This document shows, piece by piece, positions 9,071-19,689 of a DNA stretch of 64,000 bases. Numbering within the stretch: position 1 is the first letter of the stretch; every line of letters begins with the position of its first letter. The position numbers and the translations under genes are program-made. The stretch is from Solirubrobacteraceae bacterium (GTDB taxonomy: Bacteria; Actinomycetota; Thermoleophilia; Solirubrobacterales; Solirubrobacteraceae), in NCBI GenBank assembly GCA_016463765.1, contig JAEMQS010000006.1, forward strand, positions 1 through 64,000, read 5' to 3'. Below the pieces are notes generated by a model. It saw nothing but the letters and a program-made list of their open reading frames with translations, did not search any database and had not been told where the DNA came from.

Positions 9071-10207
9071 TCATGCTGACAGCGCCGCGTCGGCGACGGC
9101 GAGGGCGACCGCCGCGCGCGTGGGCAGCGACGACGCGAGCACGTGCTCGTGCGGCGCGTGGGCGCCCCCACCCCGCGGGCCCAGGCCGTCGACGGTCTGC
9201 GGGATCGTCGCGGCGAAGTGGCTGGCGTCGCTGGCGCCGCCGCGTTCGGCGGCGATGATCGGGCGGCCGAGGGCCGCGCTCGCACGCGCCAGGAGGCCGG
9301 CCGCCGGTTCGCGCGCATCCATGCCCGGCCAGCGCCGCAGGATCGCGGGCTCGAGTGTCGCTCCTCCGACCTCGGCGGGGATGGTGTCGACAACCGCTTC
9401 GATCGACGCGAGCGCGTCGGCCCGCAGATCGCAGGTCAGCTCGCCGGCGGCGGGCACGACGTTGAACGCGTCGCCGCTGTGCAGCACCGTCGGCACCGCG
9501 GTGAGGCGCTGGGGACCCGTGGGCGCGTGGTGGGCGGCGACGGCCTGGGCCGCGGCGGCGAGCGCGAGCAGCGCGTTGCGGCCGTCGTCCGGCGACGCGC
9601 CCGAGTGTGCCGAGCGGCCGTGCGCCCGCACCCGCAGCGTCCCGGCGGCCTTGCGCCGGACGATGACGGCGTCGTCCCCGTCGGCGTCGAGTTCGCCGGC
9701 TTCGAAGCACAAGCAGGCGTCGTACCCGGTGAACCGACCGGTATGTCCGAAGTCCCCGGTCCGCCATTCCTCGTCGCACACCAGCAGGAGGTCCGCGGCA
9801 GCGAAGTCGGCCGTCCGGTCCAGCAGCGCCCGGAGCACACCCAGCGCCAGGACGACCCCGCCCTTCATGTCCACGGTCCCCGAGCCGTTGAGCCGGTCGC
9901 CCGCGACCTCGAGGGCGCGGTGGTGCTCATGGGCGATGACGGTGTCGACGTGCCCGAGGAGCAGCAGCCGGCGGCTCCCGGTCCCGGTCAGGCGCAGCAG
10001 CAGGTCAGGGGCGTGGCGCGCCGTCGAGCAGGGGAGCCGGGAGACCTCCGCCTCGGCCGGCGCCAGTGCCGCGGCGATGGCGATCGCCTCCTCGGCGCCG
10101 GCGACATCCCCGGACGGGGACGAGACGCCGACGAGGGCCTCGAGGTCGCGAACCGCCCGCCGGGCGATGGACGCTGCGTGCGTGTCGATCCAGTCGGCCA
10201 CTCCCAC
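9071..10207 (-). CDS. M20 family metallopeptidase (glutamate carboxypeptidase/ArgE-like)
   Basis: LLLGHVDTV, GSGTVDMKGGVVLALG, CDEEWRTGDFGHTGRF, GRSAHSGASPDDGRNAL. Confidence 0.9.
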   Translation of the reverse strand: MGVADWIDTHAASIARRAVRDLEALVGVSSPSGDVAGAEEAIAIAAALAPAEAEVSRLPCSTARHAPDLLLRLTGTGSRRLLLLGHVDTVIAHEHHRALEVAGDRLNGSGTVDMKGGVVLALGVLRALLDRTADFAAADLLLVCDEEWRTGDFGHTGRFTGYDACLCFEAGELDADGDDAVIVRRKAAGTLRVRAHGRSAHSGASPDDGRNALLALAAAAQAVAAHHAPTGPQRLTAVPTVLHSGDAFNVVPAAGELTCDLRADALASIEAVVDTIPAEVGGATLEPAILRRWPGMDAREPAAGLLARASAALGRPIIAAERGGASDASHFAATIPQTVDGLGPRGGGAHAPHEHVLASSLPTRAAVALAVADAALSA

Positions 10208-10260
10208 CTTCTATCGCACGATGTGAACCGCAGGCGAGCCCGAAGACGTATGGTGGGGCG

Positions 10261-10731
10261 ATGGCTCGCACTCCGCAGATCGGTGACCCCGCCCCTGACT
10301 TCGAGCTCGAGGGCACGGATGGGCCCTTCCGGCTCGCCGACCACCGCGGCCGCCCCGTGGTGCTCCTCTTCTACCCCGGCGACGAGACGCCGGTGTGCAC
10401 GAAGCAGTTCTGCTCGTACCGCGATCGCGGCGCCGAGCTGTCCGCCCTCGACGCCGTCGTGGTCGGCGTGTCGGCGCAGGACGTCGACTCGCACCAGGCC
10501 TTCATCGAGCACCACGGGCTCAACGTCCCGCTGCTCGCCGACACCGAGCGCGAGGTCGCCCGCGCCTACGGCGTCTCCGCCCCCGTGATGGGCACCCGGC
10601 GCGCCGTGGTGATCGTCGACGGCGACGGCCGGATCGCGCACCGCAAGGTCCACGTCCTGGGCCTGTCGTTCGCGACGGTGGACGAGCTCGCGCAGGTCCT
10701 CGCGGACCTTCCGACGCGCGAGACGGTCTAG
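10261..10731 (+). CDS. Peroxiredoxin (AhpC/TSA, BCP-type)
   Basis: GDPAPDFELEGTDG, LFYPGDETPVCTKQFCSYRD. Confidence 0.92.
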   Translation: MARTPQIGDPAPDFELEGTDGPFRLADHRGRPVVLLFYPGDETPVCTKQFCSYRDRGAELSALDAVVVGVSAQDVDSHQAFIEHHGLNVPLLADTEREVARAYGVSAPVMGTRRAVVIVDGDGRIAHRKVHVLGLSFATVDELAQVLADLPTRETV

Positions 10732-10741
10732 CTGCGCGCCG

Positions 10742-10762
10742 CCCGGGCCCGACCGGCCCGGG
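10742..10762. terminator. Hairpin CCCGGGCC-cgacc-GGCCCGGG after the peroxiredoxin gene
   Basis: Perfect 8-bp inverted repeat 11 nt after the stop codon. Confidence 0.45.
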
Positions 10763-10777
10763 TGGTATTGGTGCGTC

Positions 10778-11356
10778 ATGCCTCGCCTTGCCCCGCCGCG
10801 GGAGCGGATTCTCGCTGCCGCAGACCGGTTGTTCACGCGCGAGGGCATCCGCGCCGTCGGCATTGACGCGATCCTGCGCGAATCCGGGTGCGCCAAGGCG
10901 ACGCTCTACGTCCATTACCACTCCAAGGACGGCCTGATCGCGGCGTACCTCGCTGCGCGCGCCGCGCGGCTGCGCGAACGGCTGGGCCGGGACCTGCGGG
11001 CCGTGGCCGATCCGCGCGTGCGGCCGGTGGCCTTCTTCGACGTGCTGGCTGCACTGACCGCGGAGAAGGACTGGCGGGGCGACCCGCTCCTCGGGGCGGC
11101 CGTGGAGCGCTGCGTCGGCGAGCCCGCGCAGGCCGAGGCGCTCGCCGAGCACCGGCAGTGGCTCGGTGTGCTGCTCGAAGCACTGGCGCGCGAAGCCGGT
11201 GCCGCCGACCCGCCGCGCGCCGGGCGGCAGCTCCTGCTCCTCCATGACGGCGTCATGGCCGAGGCGTTTTATGACAACGGCCCGGCGGCCGCAGCCGAGG
11301 CGAAAGCGGTCGCTGCGGGGCTGATCGGCCAACCCTCACCCTCGACTCCAGCCTGA
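10778..11356 (+). CDS. TetR/AcrR family transcriptional regulator
   Basis: RERILAAADRLFTREGIRAVGIDAILRESGCAKATLYVHYHSKDGL. Confidence 0.93.
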   Translation: MPRLAPPRERILAAADRLFTREGIRAVGIDAILRESGCAKATLYVHYHSKDGLIAAYLAARAARLRERLGRDLRAVADPRVRPVAFFDVLAALTAEKDWRGDPLLGAAVERCVGEPAQAEALAEHRQWLGVLLEALAREAGAADPPRAGRQLLLLHDGVMAEAFYDNGPAAAAEAKAVAAGLIGQPSPSTPA

Positions 11357-11424
11357 GGCTCAGCGCCCGTCCCCGACGTTTTACCCGCACAACGGGCCTT
11401 TCGTCAGTGTCCGGCCCGGAACGA

Positions 11425-11452
11425 CGAAGGGCGCCCCGCTGGACGCCCTTCG
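11425..11452. terminator. Bidirectional terminator-like hairpin between convergent tetR and sufD
   Basis: CGAAGGGCG-n10-CGCCCTTCG, perfect 9-bp stem in a convergent intergenic region. Confidence 0.65.
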
Positions 11453-11475
11453 CACAACGTTATGGAACCCCGGCG

Positions 11476-12726
11476 TTATCCGAGGACGACTTCGAGCCGG
11501 CGATCGAGGGCGGCGCCGACGGCCTCACGGACCGGGCCCTCCTCGAAGCGCTCGACCGTCGCCTGCAGGAACCCCTCGATGACCAGGCGCCGCGCCTTGG
11601 CCTCCGGGAGCCCGTGGGAGCGCAGGTAGTAGATCTGCTCGGGGTCGAGCTGCGCGATCGCCGCCGCATGCGTGCAGCGGACGTCGTTGGCGAGGATCTC
11701 GAGCCCCGGGATGGCGTCCGCGTGCGCCTTCTTGGAGATCAGCAGGTTGCGTGACTCCTGGAAGGCGTCGATCTGCTGCGCCCCCTCGTCGACCTTGATC
11801 ATGCCCGACCACACGGTGTGCGACCGCTCGCCCAGGATGCCCCGGAACGCCAGGTCACTGTTGGTCCGCGGCGCGGAATGCTCCTGCGTGGTGGCGTAAT
11901 CGAGGTGCTGGCGGCCGTTCGTGGCGTACGCGCCGGTGACGCGGCCCTCGGCGCCCTCGCCGGCCAGATCGGTCTCCACCGCGACGCGGCCGTTGGCCGA
12001 GCCGAAGCCGAGGATGATCCAGTCCAGCGTGCCGTCGCGCTGGACGACCGCGCGCTGGCTGCCGAAGACCCACGTCTTCTGGGACAGATCCTGCGCCCCG
12101 ACGTAGCGCAGCGACGCGCCCTGGCCCACGGACAGTTCGACGACCGTGGTCACCAGGCCGTCCTGCTCGCCGTCGGCGGACAGGTGCTGCTCCCAGACCT
12201 CGGCCTCCGCGCCGTCCTCGAGGACGACGAGCGTGCGCCAGTGCGCGGCGCTGCCGGGCGTGGCGTGCACAGCGGTCACGACGATCGGGGCGTCGACCGT
12301 CACGCCTCGCGGGACGTAGACGAACGCGCCACCGGTCCAGCCGGCCTCGTTGCGCGCGACGAACGGGTCGTCACCGTCGACGATCGACCCGAAGTGCTGC
12401 TCGAGCACCTCGGCGTGCGAGACCGCGGCCTCGGACAGCGGCAGGACGAGCGGGCCCTCGGAGTCGAGCTCCGGGCCCGGCGCGAACGTCGTGTCGACCT
12501 GGTCGAGCCGGACTGCGCCCTCGGGCGCCTCCAGCACGGGCGTCACCGACCGCGCGAGCGCGAGATCTCCCGCGCCGGCGGGCGCAAACGCGTCGAGATC
12601 GAGGCCCTTCAGGGGCGTGAACTCCCAGCCGAGCTGGCCGCGGAACGTCGGCAGCGGCAGGGACGCCGCCAGCTCGGCGCCGCGTGCGCGGCGGTCGGCC
12701 AGGAAGTCAGCAGCAGCGGTCGTCAT
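11476..12726 (-). CDS. sufD: Fe-S cluster assembly protein SufD
   Basis: SufBD fold; ...[70 protein letters not shown]; start overlaps the sufB stop. Confidence 0.93.
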   Translation of the reverse strand: MTTAAADFLADRRARGAELAASLPLPTFRGQLGWEFTPLKGLDLDAFAPAGAGDLALARSVTPVLEAPEGAVRLDQVDTTFAPGPELDSEGPLVLPLSEAAVSHAEVLEQHFGSIVDGDDPFVARNEAGWTGGAFVYVPRGVTVDAPIVVTAVHATPGSAAHWRTLVVLEDGAEAEVWEQHLSADGEQDGLVTTVVELSVGQGASLRYVGAQDLSQKTWVFGSQRAVVQRDGTLDWIILGFGSANGRVAVETDLAGEGAEGRVTGAYATNGRQHLDYATTQEHSAPRTNSDLAFRGILGERSHTVWSGMIKVDEGAQQIDAFQESRNLLISKKAHADAIPGLEILANDVRCTHAAAIAQLDPEQIYYLRSHGLPEAKARRLVIEGFLQATVERFEEGPVREAVGAALDRRLEVVLG

Positions 12727-14156
12727 CCGATGGAGCCCTCCATCTGCAGCTCGATCAGGCGGTTCATCTCGACCGCGTATTCCATGGGGAGCTCCTTGAC
12801 GATCGGCTCGATGAAGCCGTTGACGATCAGCTTGGACGCGTCCTCCTCCGGGATCCCGTGGGACTGGAGGTAGAACAGCTGCTCCTCGCCGACCTTCGAG
12901 ACCGTGGCCTCGTGGCCGACGTCGACGTCGTCCTCGCCGATGCGGATCGTCGGGTAGGTGTCCGAGCGCGACTGCTCGTCGAGGAGCAGCGCGTCGCAGA
13001 CGACCTTCGACTTCGCGCCGTGCGCGCCCTTGGCGACCTCGAGCAGACCGCGGTACGAGCTGCGCCCGCCGTCCTTGGAGATCGACTTGGCGAAGATGTT
13101 CGACGTCGTGTTCGGCGCGGCGTGCACGATCTTCGCGCCCGCGTCCTGATGCTGGCCGGTGCCCGCGAAGGCGATCGACAGCACCTCGCCGTGGGCGCGC
13201 TCGCCCATCAGCCAGACCGCCGGGTACTTCATCGTGAGCTTCGAGCCCAGGTTGCAGTCGACCCACTCCACCGTGGCGTCACGCTCGGCGACCGCGCGCT
13301 TCGTCACGAGGTTGAAGACGTTCTGCGACCAGTTCTGCACCGTCGTGTAGCGGATGCGGGCACCCGGCTTGGCGATGAGCTCGACCACCGCGGAGTGCAG
13401 CGAATCGCCGCTGTACGTCGGGGCGGTGCAGCCCTCGACGTAGTGCACGTACGAGCCCTCGTCGGCGATGATGATCGTCCGCTCGAACTGGCCCATGTTC
13501 TCCGTGTTGATGCGGAAGTAGGCCTGCAGCGGCATCTCGACGTGCACGCCCGGCGGCACGTAGACGAACGAGCCGCCCGACCACACGGCGCTGTTCAGCG
13601 CGGCGAGCTTGTTGTCGTTCGCCGGGATGATCGTGGCGAAGTACTCGCGGACGAGGTCCTCGTGCTCGCGCAGCGCGGTGTCCATGTCCATGAAGATCAC
13701 GCCGAGCTTCTCGAGGTCCTCGCGCACCTGGTGGTAGACGACCTCGGACTCGTACTGGGCGCCGACGCCGGCGAGGAACTTGCGCTCGGCCTCCGGGATG
13801 CCCAGGCGGTCGAACGTCTTCTTGACGTCCTCGGGGACGTCGTCCCACGAGCGCTCGGCCCGCTCGGACGCACGGACGAAGTAGTGGATGTCGTCGAAGT
13901 CGACCTCGGCGAGCATCGGGCTGCCCCAGGTCGGCATCGGGCGGGCCAGGAAGTAGTCGAGCGCCTTGAGGCGGAACTCCCGCATCCACGCGGGCTCGCT
14001 CTTCATCTCGGAGATCTTCTCGACGATCTCGCGGTTGATGCCCTTCGGCGCCTTGTACAGGTAGTTCTCGGCGTCGTGGAAGCCGTACTTCTCGGTGTAA
14101 TCCGAGTTGATGTCCTGCAGGGCTTCCTGCTCGGCGATGACGTCAGGTGTGGCCAT
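12723..14156 (-). CDS. sufB: Fe-S cluster assembly protein SufB
   Basis: [72 protein letters not shown]. Confidence 0.97.
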   Translation of the reverse strand: MATPDVIAEQEALQDINSDYTEKYGFHDAENYLYKAPKGINREIVEKISEMKSEPAWMREFRLKALDYFLARPMPTWGSPMLAEVDFDDIHYFVRASERAERSWDDVPEDVKKTFDRLGIPEAERKFLAGVGAQYESEVVYHQVREDLEKLGVIFMDMDTALREHEDLVREYFATIIPANDNKLAALNSAVWSGGSFVYVPPGVHVEMPLQAYFRINTENMGQFERTIIIADEGSYVHYVEGCTAPTYSGDSLHSAVVELIAKPGARIRYTTVQNWSQNVFNLVTKRAVAERDATVEWVDCNLGSKLTMKYPAVWLMGERAHGEVLSIAFAGTGQHQDAGAKIVHAAPNTTSNIFAKSISKDGGRSSYRGLLEVAKGAHGAKSKVVCDALLLDEQSRSDTYPTIRIGEDDVDVGHEATVSKVGEEQLFYLQSHGIPEEDASKLIVNGFIEPIVKELPMEYAVEMNRLIELQMEGSIG

Positions 14157-14159
14157 GGG

Positions 14160-14477
14160 CTACTCCACCTCCAGCTTGATCGTGTCACCCTCGACCCGAA
14201 CGACGAACGTCTCGACCGGGGCGTAGGCGGGCAGGGTCTGTGGCTTGCCGGTGCGCAGATCGAACAGCGAGCCGTGCCGTGGGCATTCCACGACACAGCG
14301 CTCCTGATCGAACGTGCCCTCGGCGAGCGGTCCGTCATCGTGCGAGCAGCGATCCTCGATGGCGAGGAGTTCGCCGTTGCAGTTGAAAACGCCGATCTCG
14401 TAGTCCTCCCAGACGACGATCTTGCGATCGCCGGGGGCGAGTTCCTCGAGGCTGCAGACGTCGATGACTTCGGGCAT
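14160..14477 (-). CDS. Rieske-type [2Fe-2S] ferredoxin, suf-associated
   Basis: EDRCSHDDG...VECPRHGSLFDLRTG Rieske motifs; 3 nt upstream of sufB on the same strand. Confidence 0.92.
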   Translation of the reverse strand: MPEVIDVCSLEELAPGDRKIVVWEDYEIGVFNCNGELLAIEDRCSHDDGPLAEGTFDQERCVVECPRHGSLFDLRTGKPQTLPAYAPVETFVVRVEGDTIKLEVE

Positions 14478-14495
14478 ACGGTGGAGCGGTTCCAA

Positions 14496-14517
14496 ATCCG
14501 ATTGCAGAGGTACGGAT
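14496..14517. promoter_or_regulatory. Candidate Rrf2/SufR-type operator upstream of Rieske-sufBD
   Basis: ATCCGattgcagaggtaCGGAT; shares AATCC-N7-GAGGT-(A)C-GGAT with 22174..22194. Confidence 0.45.
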
Positions 14518-14564
14518 TGTAGCGGGCGACCGGTCATCACGGCCGTCCGTGGCACACTGGCACG

Positions 14565-15755
14565 GTGATGTGTCGTCGCCTGTTCGCGTCGGTCGCCGTG
14601 GCGATCGCGGTCGTCGTGCCCACGTCCGCCGAGGCCGCCACCACCTGTGCGCCTCCGACCGGACCGCAGGAGTTCCAGCGGGCCGCGCCCGAGGCCCTCG
14701 GCCTCGACGCCGCGAAGCTGCGCAGCGCGACCCGGTTCATGGCTTCGCACAGCGCGCTCTCGGTCCGCGTGTACCGCCATGGCTGTCTGGCCTCGAGGAG
14801 CCATCTCGATCCCTACACCGAGCACGTCCGCAACAACGTCTGGAGCGTGACGAAGGGCGTCACCGCCCTGCTGACCGGCCGCGCGATCACCCAGGGCAAA
14901 CTCGGCCTCGACGACCCGATCGCCCGCTACCTCCCCGAGGCCGACGACGCACACGGCGCGATCACCGTCCGTCAGCTGCTCACGCAGACATCCGGGCTGC
15001 GTTTCTCCTGGTCCTCCGACGTCCTGGCGCGCGACGCCGTCGGCTACACGCTCACTCTGCCCTTCAAGCACCGGCCTGGCACGTACTTCGAATACGCGCA
15101 GACGACGGTGACGCTGCTCGGCGCCGTCGTTCAGCGTGCCGTGGGCGAGGACCTGCAGGCCTACGCGCACCGCGAGCTCTTCGCGCCTCTCGGCATCCCG
15201 CGCCACCACTGGACCTGGACGCGCGACGCGACAGGACAGACCCAGGCCTACGCCTTCCTGTTCATGCCGCCCAAGCACCTGGGCCGTGTCGGTCAGCTGC
15301 TGCTCTCGGAGGGACGCTGGGGACCGCAGCAGCTCATCAACCCCGCGTACGTGCGGGAACTGGCCGCGCCCACGCCGACGAACGGCGGCTACGGCTTCCT
15401 GACCTGGACGAACGCCGGCGGCTGGCTGATCACGGCCACCGCGCCGGACCGCCGCCGGATCGATGCGCCGTTCATCCCCACCGCGCCGCCCGACGCCTAC
15501 GCGTTCGTGGGGTTCCTGGGCCAGCTGGTCCTGGTGATCCCGAGCCTCGACATGGTCATCGTCCGCACCGGGCTGCCTCCCAGCAGTGGGCAGACCAGCG
15601 ACATCGACTACGAAGGCATCCGCCGCATCCTGCAGGCGGTGACCGATGTCGATGTTCCCGACCCGGGTCCGTATACGCCCATGCGGGGTTCCGGAAGCTT
15701 CAGCCTCGCCAGCTGGCTGGACCTCGAGACGCTGCAGCTCGCCGTGCGCCGCTGA
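14565..15755 (+). CDS. Serine hydrolase, beta-lactamase/class C (secreted)
   Basis: Signal peptide; WSVTKGVTALLTG (SxxK), YEYAQTTVTLLG-type YxN region, secreted N-terminus. Confidence 0.85.
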   Translation: MMCRRLFASVAVAIAVVVPTSAEAATTCAPPTGPQEFQRAAPEALGLDAAKLRSATRFMASHSALSVRVYRHGCLASRSHLDPYTEHVRNNVWSVTKGVTALLTGRAITQGKLGLDDPIARYLPEADDAHGAITVRQLLTQTSGLRFSWSSDVLARDAVGYTLTLPFKHRPGTYFEYAQTTVTLLGAVVQRAVGEDLQAYAHRELFAPLGIPRHHWTWTRDATGQTQAYAFLFMPPKHLGRVGQLLLSEGRWGPQQLINPAYVRELAAPTPTNGGYGFLTWTNAGGWLITATAPDRRRIDAPFIPTAPPDAYAFVGFLGQLVLVIPSLDMVIVRTGLPPSSGQTSDIDYEGIRRILQAVTDVDVPDPGPYTPMRGSGSFSLASWLDLETLQLAVRR

Positions 15756-16382
15756 CTACCGGCGCGAACGCCAGAACGACGTCCGCCCCATCGCCCCCGC
15801 CTTCGTCATCCCGATGTGGATGTGGTCGCGGTGGGCGACCGTGGGGCTGACCTTCTTGCGCGGCGTGATCCCGTCCTTGCCGAAGCAGTCGCGGTAGTCG
15901 CGGAAGTCCTCCATGCCCGCGGACCAGTAGCCGCAGTCCCAGATCAGCTCCTGGACGCCCATGCGGCGCGCCAGGGCCTGCGGTTCGCCGGTGCGGTCGG
16001 GGGCGAGCAGCAGGCGGATGAGCTTCGTGGCCGCCGCCTTGTCCGCCGGATCGTTCACGTTCAGGTGCCAGTCGATCGCCCGGCCCTCGGCGTGCAGCGA
16101 CGCGCTGTCCTCGCCCCACAGCTCGCAGCGATACGAGCCCCAGTGCTGACCGCGGTGCTTGGCCTGCAGCCAGGAGACCATCGCGTCGACGCCCGGGCGC
16201 CGCATCCGGACGCAGCGCGTGGCGGGGTCGTACTCGCTGTCCTCGATCGGCGTGTCCGCCAGGCGCTCTGCCGGGTTGCCCCGGACCGGCTGAGGGTCGA
16301 GCGGGAGGTCGACGATGGCGCCGGCCGCGGGAACCGACACGAGCGTCACGAGCAGCACGAGGAGTGCGACGGGGAGGCGCAT
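15756..16382 (-). CDS. Secreted M15-like/extensin-like (ARB_07466-type) putative peptidoglycan hydrolase
   Basis: Signal peptide MRLPVALLVLLVTLVSVPAAGA; HAEGRAIDWHLN ... HRDHIHIGM putative metal-ligand motifs. Confidence 0.65.
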   Translation of the reverse strand: MRLPVALLVLLVTLVSVPAAGAIVDLPLDPQPVRGNPAERLADTPIEDSEYDPATRCVRMRRPGVDAMVSWLQAKHRGQHWGSYRCELWGEDSASLHAEGRAIDWHLNVNDPADKAAATKLIRLLLAPDRTGEPQALARRMGVQELIWDCGYWSAGMEDFRDYRDCFGKDGITPRKKVSPTVAHRDHIHIGMTKAGAMGRTSFWRSRR

Positions 16383-16457
16383 GCCCCTTGGATCGGCCGG
16401 TCCATCATCCGAGGCCAGCACAGGCGGCGGATGTCCGATGCGCCTTGCGCCAGCGAA

Positions 16458-16472
16458 GTGAACGACGTTCAC
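16458..16472. promoter_or_regulatory. 15-bp palindrome GTGAAC-gac-GTTCAC in divergent intergenic region
   Basis: Perfect 6-3-6 inverted repeat between the gene starts at 16382 (-) and 16508 (+). Confidence 0.5.
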
Positions 16473-16507
16473 CTCAAAAAGCGGTCCGACGGGCGTATGG
16501 TCGGCGC

Positions 16508-17872
16508 ATGCTGTCTCGTGTCCGCCTCGTCACTTCGGCCGCGCTGGCCGCGCTCGCCATGGCTCCGGCGCAGGCCGGTGCCGCCCCGGCCGCCCCCGCC
16601 GACGCCTTCGCCGACTCGGTCGGCGTGAACACCCACGTCATGTACTCGAAGACGGCGTACTGGGACCTCGAACGGATGCGCACCGCGCTGCGCTACCTCG
16701 GCGTGCGGCACATCCGCGACGGCGTGCGCTGGTACACGTCGCCGAGCTACGGGTGGTACCGCGACGAGCAGGCCAAGCGCTACACGTCACTGGCGCGCAG
16801 CGGCATCGGGCTGAACCTGCTCATGCCATGGCCCAACGGCGAAGTCGGCACGACGCGCCAGGCGCTCGACGTCATCGCCGGCCTGCCGGGAGTCGTCTCC
16901 GTCGAGGCCGCGAACGAGTGGGACCTCCAAGGACCCTTCGAGACCTGGCCGCAGGAGATCCGCGCCCAGACCCGCGAGACGCGTGCTGCGATGAAGGCGG
17001 ACCCGAAGCTCCGGCGGACGCCGTTCATCGCGCCGTCGTTCGGGCGCAACGGCAGCCCGGTGACCGCCGGCGACCTCAGCGCCCACGTGGACTTCGGCAA
17101 CAGCCACCCCTACATGGGCGGCAGCCGCCCGGAGATCGGAGAGTTCCCCGGCCAGTGGTCGATCCAGCGCCACATCGACACGCTGCGTGCGGTCTCCGGG
17201 ACCAAGCCCTTCGTCATCACCGAGACGGGGTACCACACGGCGGCCAACCAGACCGACCGTCAGAAGCCCGTCGGCGCGGACGCCGGAGCCGCGTACCTGG
17301 TGCGCACACTGCTCGAGCACTTCCGCCTGGGAGCGACGCGCACCTACGTCTACGAGCTCGTCGACCAGTACGACGACCCGGAGCTCGGCAACCAGGAGGC
17401 GAACTTCGGCCTCTTCCGCAACGACTGGTCGCCCAAGCCCGCCGCGACCGCGGTGCGCAACCTGCTCGCCGTGCTGCGCAGCGGCCGCGCGCTGCGCGGC
17501 CAGTCGCTCGACTACACCGTGACCGGCGGGGACGCGAACCTGCGGACGATGGCCTTCACCAAGTCCGGTGGGGGCTTCACCCTCGCCATCTGGCGCCCCG
17601 AGGTGCTCTGGAACCATGCGACGAAGCAACCCATCGCGGTTCGGGACGTGCCGATGACGGTCACGTTCGGCAAGCAGTTCGCCGGCGCGCAGGTGTTCCG
17701 CCCGACGCGCGGCTCCGGCGCGTTCCAGACGGTCGGGGCGACGGCCGGCATGGACGTCGCGGTGGGTGCCGACCCGGTGCTCATCGACCTGCGACCGACC
17801 GCCGGCGACCGCTGGAACGCCCAGCTGCGCGAGTGGTGGTGCCGCGTGGCGCCGACCACCTGCCCGCGATAG
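16508..17872 (+). CDS. Secreted glycoside-hydrolase-like (clan GH-A-type TIM barrel) protein
   Basis: Signal peptide; VEAANEWD and VITETGYH resemble the acid/base and nucleophile strands of clan A hydrolases. Confidence 0.65.
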   Translation: MLSRVRLVTSAALAALAMAPAQAGAAPAAPADAFADSVGVNTHVMYSKTAYWDLERMRTALRYLGVRHIRDGVRWYTSPSYGWYRDEQAKRYTSLARSGIGLNLLMPWPNGEVGTTRQALDVIAGLPGVVSVEAANEWDLQGPFETWPQEIRAQTRETRAAMKADPKLRRTPFIAPSFGRNGSPVTAGDLSAHVDFGNSHPYMGGSRPEIGEFPGQWSIQRHIDTLRAVSGTKPFVITETGYHTAANQTDRQKPVGADAGAAYLVRTLLEHFRLGATRTYVYELVDQYDDPELGNQEANFGLFRNDWSPKPAATAVRNLLAVLRSGRALRGQSLDYTVTGGDANLRTMAFTKSGGGFTLAIWRPEVLWNHATKQPIAVRDVPMTVTFGKQFAGAQVFRPTRGSGAFQTVGATAGMDVAVGADPVLIDLRPTAGDRWNAQLREWWCRVAPTTCPR

Positions 17873-17923
17873 TTCACGACCTCTTCGCATCTGCCGGCGC
17901 GGCGCCTGACACGGTGCCGCGCC

Positions 17924-19255
17924 ATGCACCCTCATCGACTGTCCTGGCTGCTCGCGCTCGCCGCGCTGGCCGCCGCCCCCGGCGCCGCACAGGCCGCCGC
18001 CGACGTCACCCCGCTTCGTGAGTCCGCCCCGCTGTTCGAGGACGAGGGCAACGACGCGGACGACCCCGCGATCTGGGTCAACCCGCTGCTGCGCGACCGC
18101 AGCGTCATCGTCGCGACGAAGAAGGACGCCGGACTGACGGCGTTCGACCTGCGTGGCCGCACGCTGCAGGACATCGCCGCGCCGCCGGCACCGGCGGGCG
18201 GTGATCACGCCGTCGGCCGCTTCAACAACGTCGATGTCGTCTACGGCGCCCGCATCGGCGGGATCCGGCGCGACCTCGCGATCGTGTCCGACCGCGGCTC
18301 GGACAAGATCCGCACGTACGCGATCAACCCGCTCGCCGCGTCGCTCCGCCGGGCCCCGCTGACCGACATCAGCGCGTCCTCCCTCCCGTTCGTCTTCAAC
18401 ACCACGCAGGAGGAGGTCGACGAGCAGGCGACCGCCTACGGCCTCACCGCCTGGGTGGACGAGCGCACCGGCACGCCGTACGTGGTGACCTCGCGCCGGT
18501 CGCGCAGCCGCGTCGCGCTGCTGAAGCTCGTCGCCGCGCCGGGCGGGAAGGTGACCTACCAGACGGTGGACACGATCGACGCGCCCACGAGCTTCGCGCT
18601 GCCCAGCGGCGGCACGTGGTCACCCTGCGTCGAGGAGGAGGGCGAGGAGCCCCAGTTCGAGGGCATGACGGTCGACGCGGATCGCGGCACCCTGTTCGCC
18701 GGCCAGGAGGACGTCGGCATCTGGCGGATCTCCGTGTCCTCGCGCGGCTTCGGCGACGACGGCACGCTCATCGAGAAGGTCAAGGAGTTCGGCGCGCCGT
18801 ACACCCTCGTCCCCGACGACGACCCGGGCGAGTTCGAGTGCGAGACGACCGGCGACGCGCTGCCCGGTGACGGCGGCGAGCACATCGCCGCCGACGTCGA
18901 GGGCCTGACGATCTACCGCGGCGCCCGGGGCGCCGGGTACCTGCTGGCGTCCAGCCAGGGCGACGACACGTTCGCGGTCTTCGGGGACCGCGGCCGGGGC
19001 GCGTACCTCGGCTCGTTCGAACTCGTCGACGGGCCTGGCGCCGACGGCGTGCAGGAGTCCGACGGCGCAGCGGTCATCAACGTGCCGCTGGGCCGCGACT
19101 TCCCCCGCGGCCTGCTGGTCACCCACGACGGCGAGGACGACACGGGCACCGACCGCGACGCGACGAACTTCAAGCTCACACGCTGGGAGGACGTCGCGGC
19201 GGCCTTCGACCCGCGGCTGCGGATCGACCCGTTCGGGTGGTCGCCGCGGTTCTAG
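17924..19255 (+). CDS. 3-phytase (beta-propeller phytase), secreted
   Basis: [62 protein letters not shown]. Confidence 0.88.
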   Translation: MHPHRLSWLLALAALAAAPGAAQAAADVTPLRESAPLFEDEGNDADDPAIWVNPLLRDRSVIVATKKDAGLTAFDLRGRTLQDIAAPPAPAGGDHAVGRFNNVDVVYGARIGGIRRDLAIVSDRGSDKIRTYAINPLAASLRRAPLTDISASSLPFVFNTTQEEVDEQATAYGLTAWVDERTGTPYVVTSRRSRSRVALLKLVAAPGGKVTYQTVDTIDAPTSFALPSGGTWSPCVEEEGEEPQFEGMTVDADRGTLFAGQEDVGIWRISVSSRGFGDDGTLIEKVKEFGAPYTLVPDDDPGEFECETTGDALPGDGGEHIAADVEGLTIYRGARGAGYLLASSQGDDTFAVFGDRGRGAYLGSFELVDGPGADGVQESDGAAVINVPLGRDFPRGLLVTHDGEDDTGTDRDATNFKLTRWEDVAAAFDPRLRIDPFGWSPRF

Positions 19256-19689
19256 ATCGCGTCAGGTGAACCGGCCGGAGGCGTCGCGTCAGGCGTCTCC
19301 GGCTCCCAGTCCACCGCCGCGCCGAGCCCGGCGCTCTTGAGCACCTTCAGGCTCAGGAGCGCGCACTTCATGCGGGTGGCGCTGATGTCGATGCCCAGGA
19401 GGTCGAGGATGAACTCCCGGTCGAGCTTGACCAGCTCCTCGACCTTCATGCCCTTGACCTCGTCGGACGCCATCGACGCCGACGCCTGGCTGATCGCGCA
19501 GCCGTGGCCGGAGAACCGGACGTCCTGCACGACCCCGTCGTCGTCGACGGCGAGTTCCACGCGCAGCTCGTCACCGCACAGCGGGTTGTGGTCCTCGGCG
19601 CTCAGCGACGGATCCTCGAGGTGGCCCCAGTTGTGCGGGCGCTTGTAGTGCTCGAGGATCTCCTCGCGGTACAGCGACTCCATGCTCAT
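19252..19689 (-). CDS. sufU: SUF system scaffold/sulfurtransferase SufU (NifU-like)
   Basis: [70 protein letters not shown]. Confidence 0.95.
   Translation of the reverse strand: MSMESLYREEILEHYKRPHNWGHLEDPSLSAEDHNPLCGDELRVELAVDDDGVVQDVRFSGHGCAISQASASMASDEVKGMKVEELVKLDREFILDLLGIDISATRMKCALLSLKVLKSAGLGAAVDWEPETPDATPPAGSPDAI

Noticed and set aside
7354-9258. 634-aa + strand ORF
   Set aside because: Antisense to the GGDEF/EAL and LOG genes, which have clear motifs.
19250-19256. Overlapping stop codons of phytase and sufU (tctaga)
   Set aside because: Simple convergent packing; not unusual in a compact genome.
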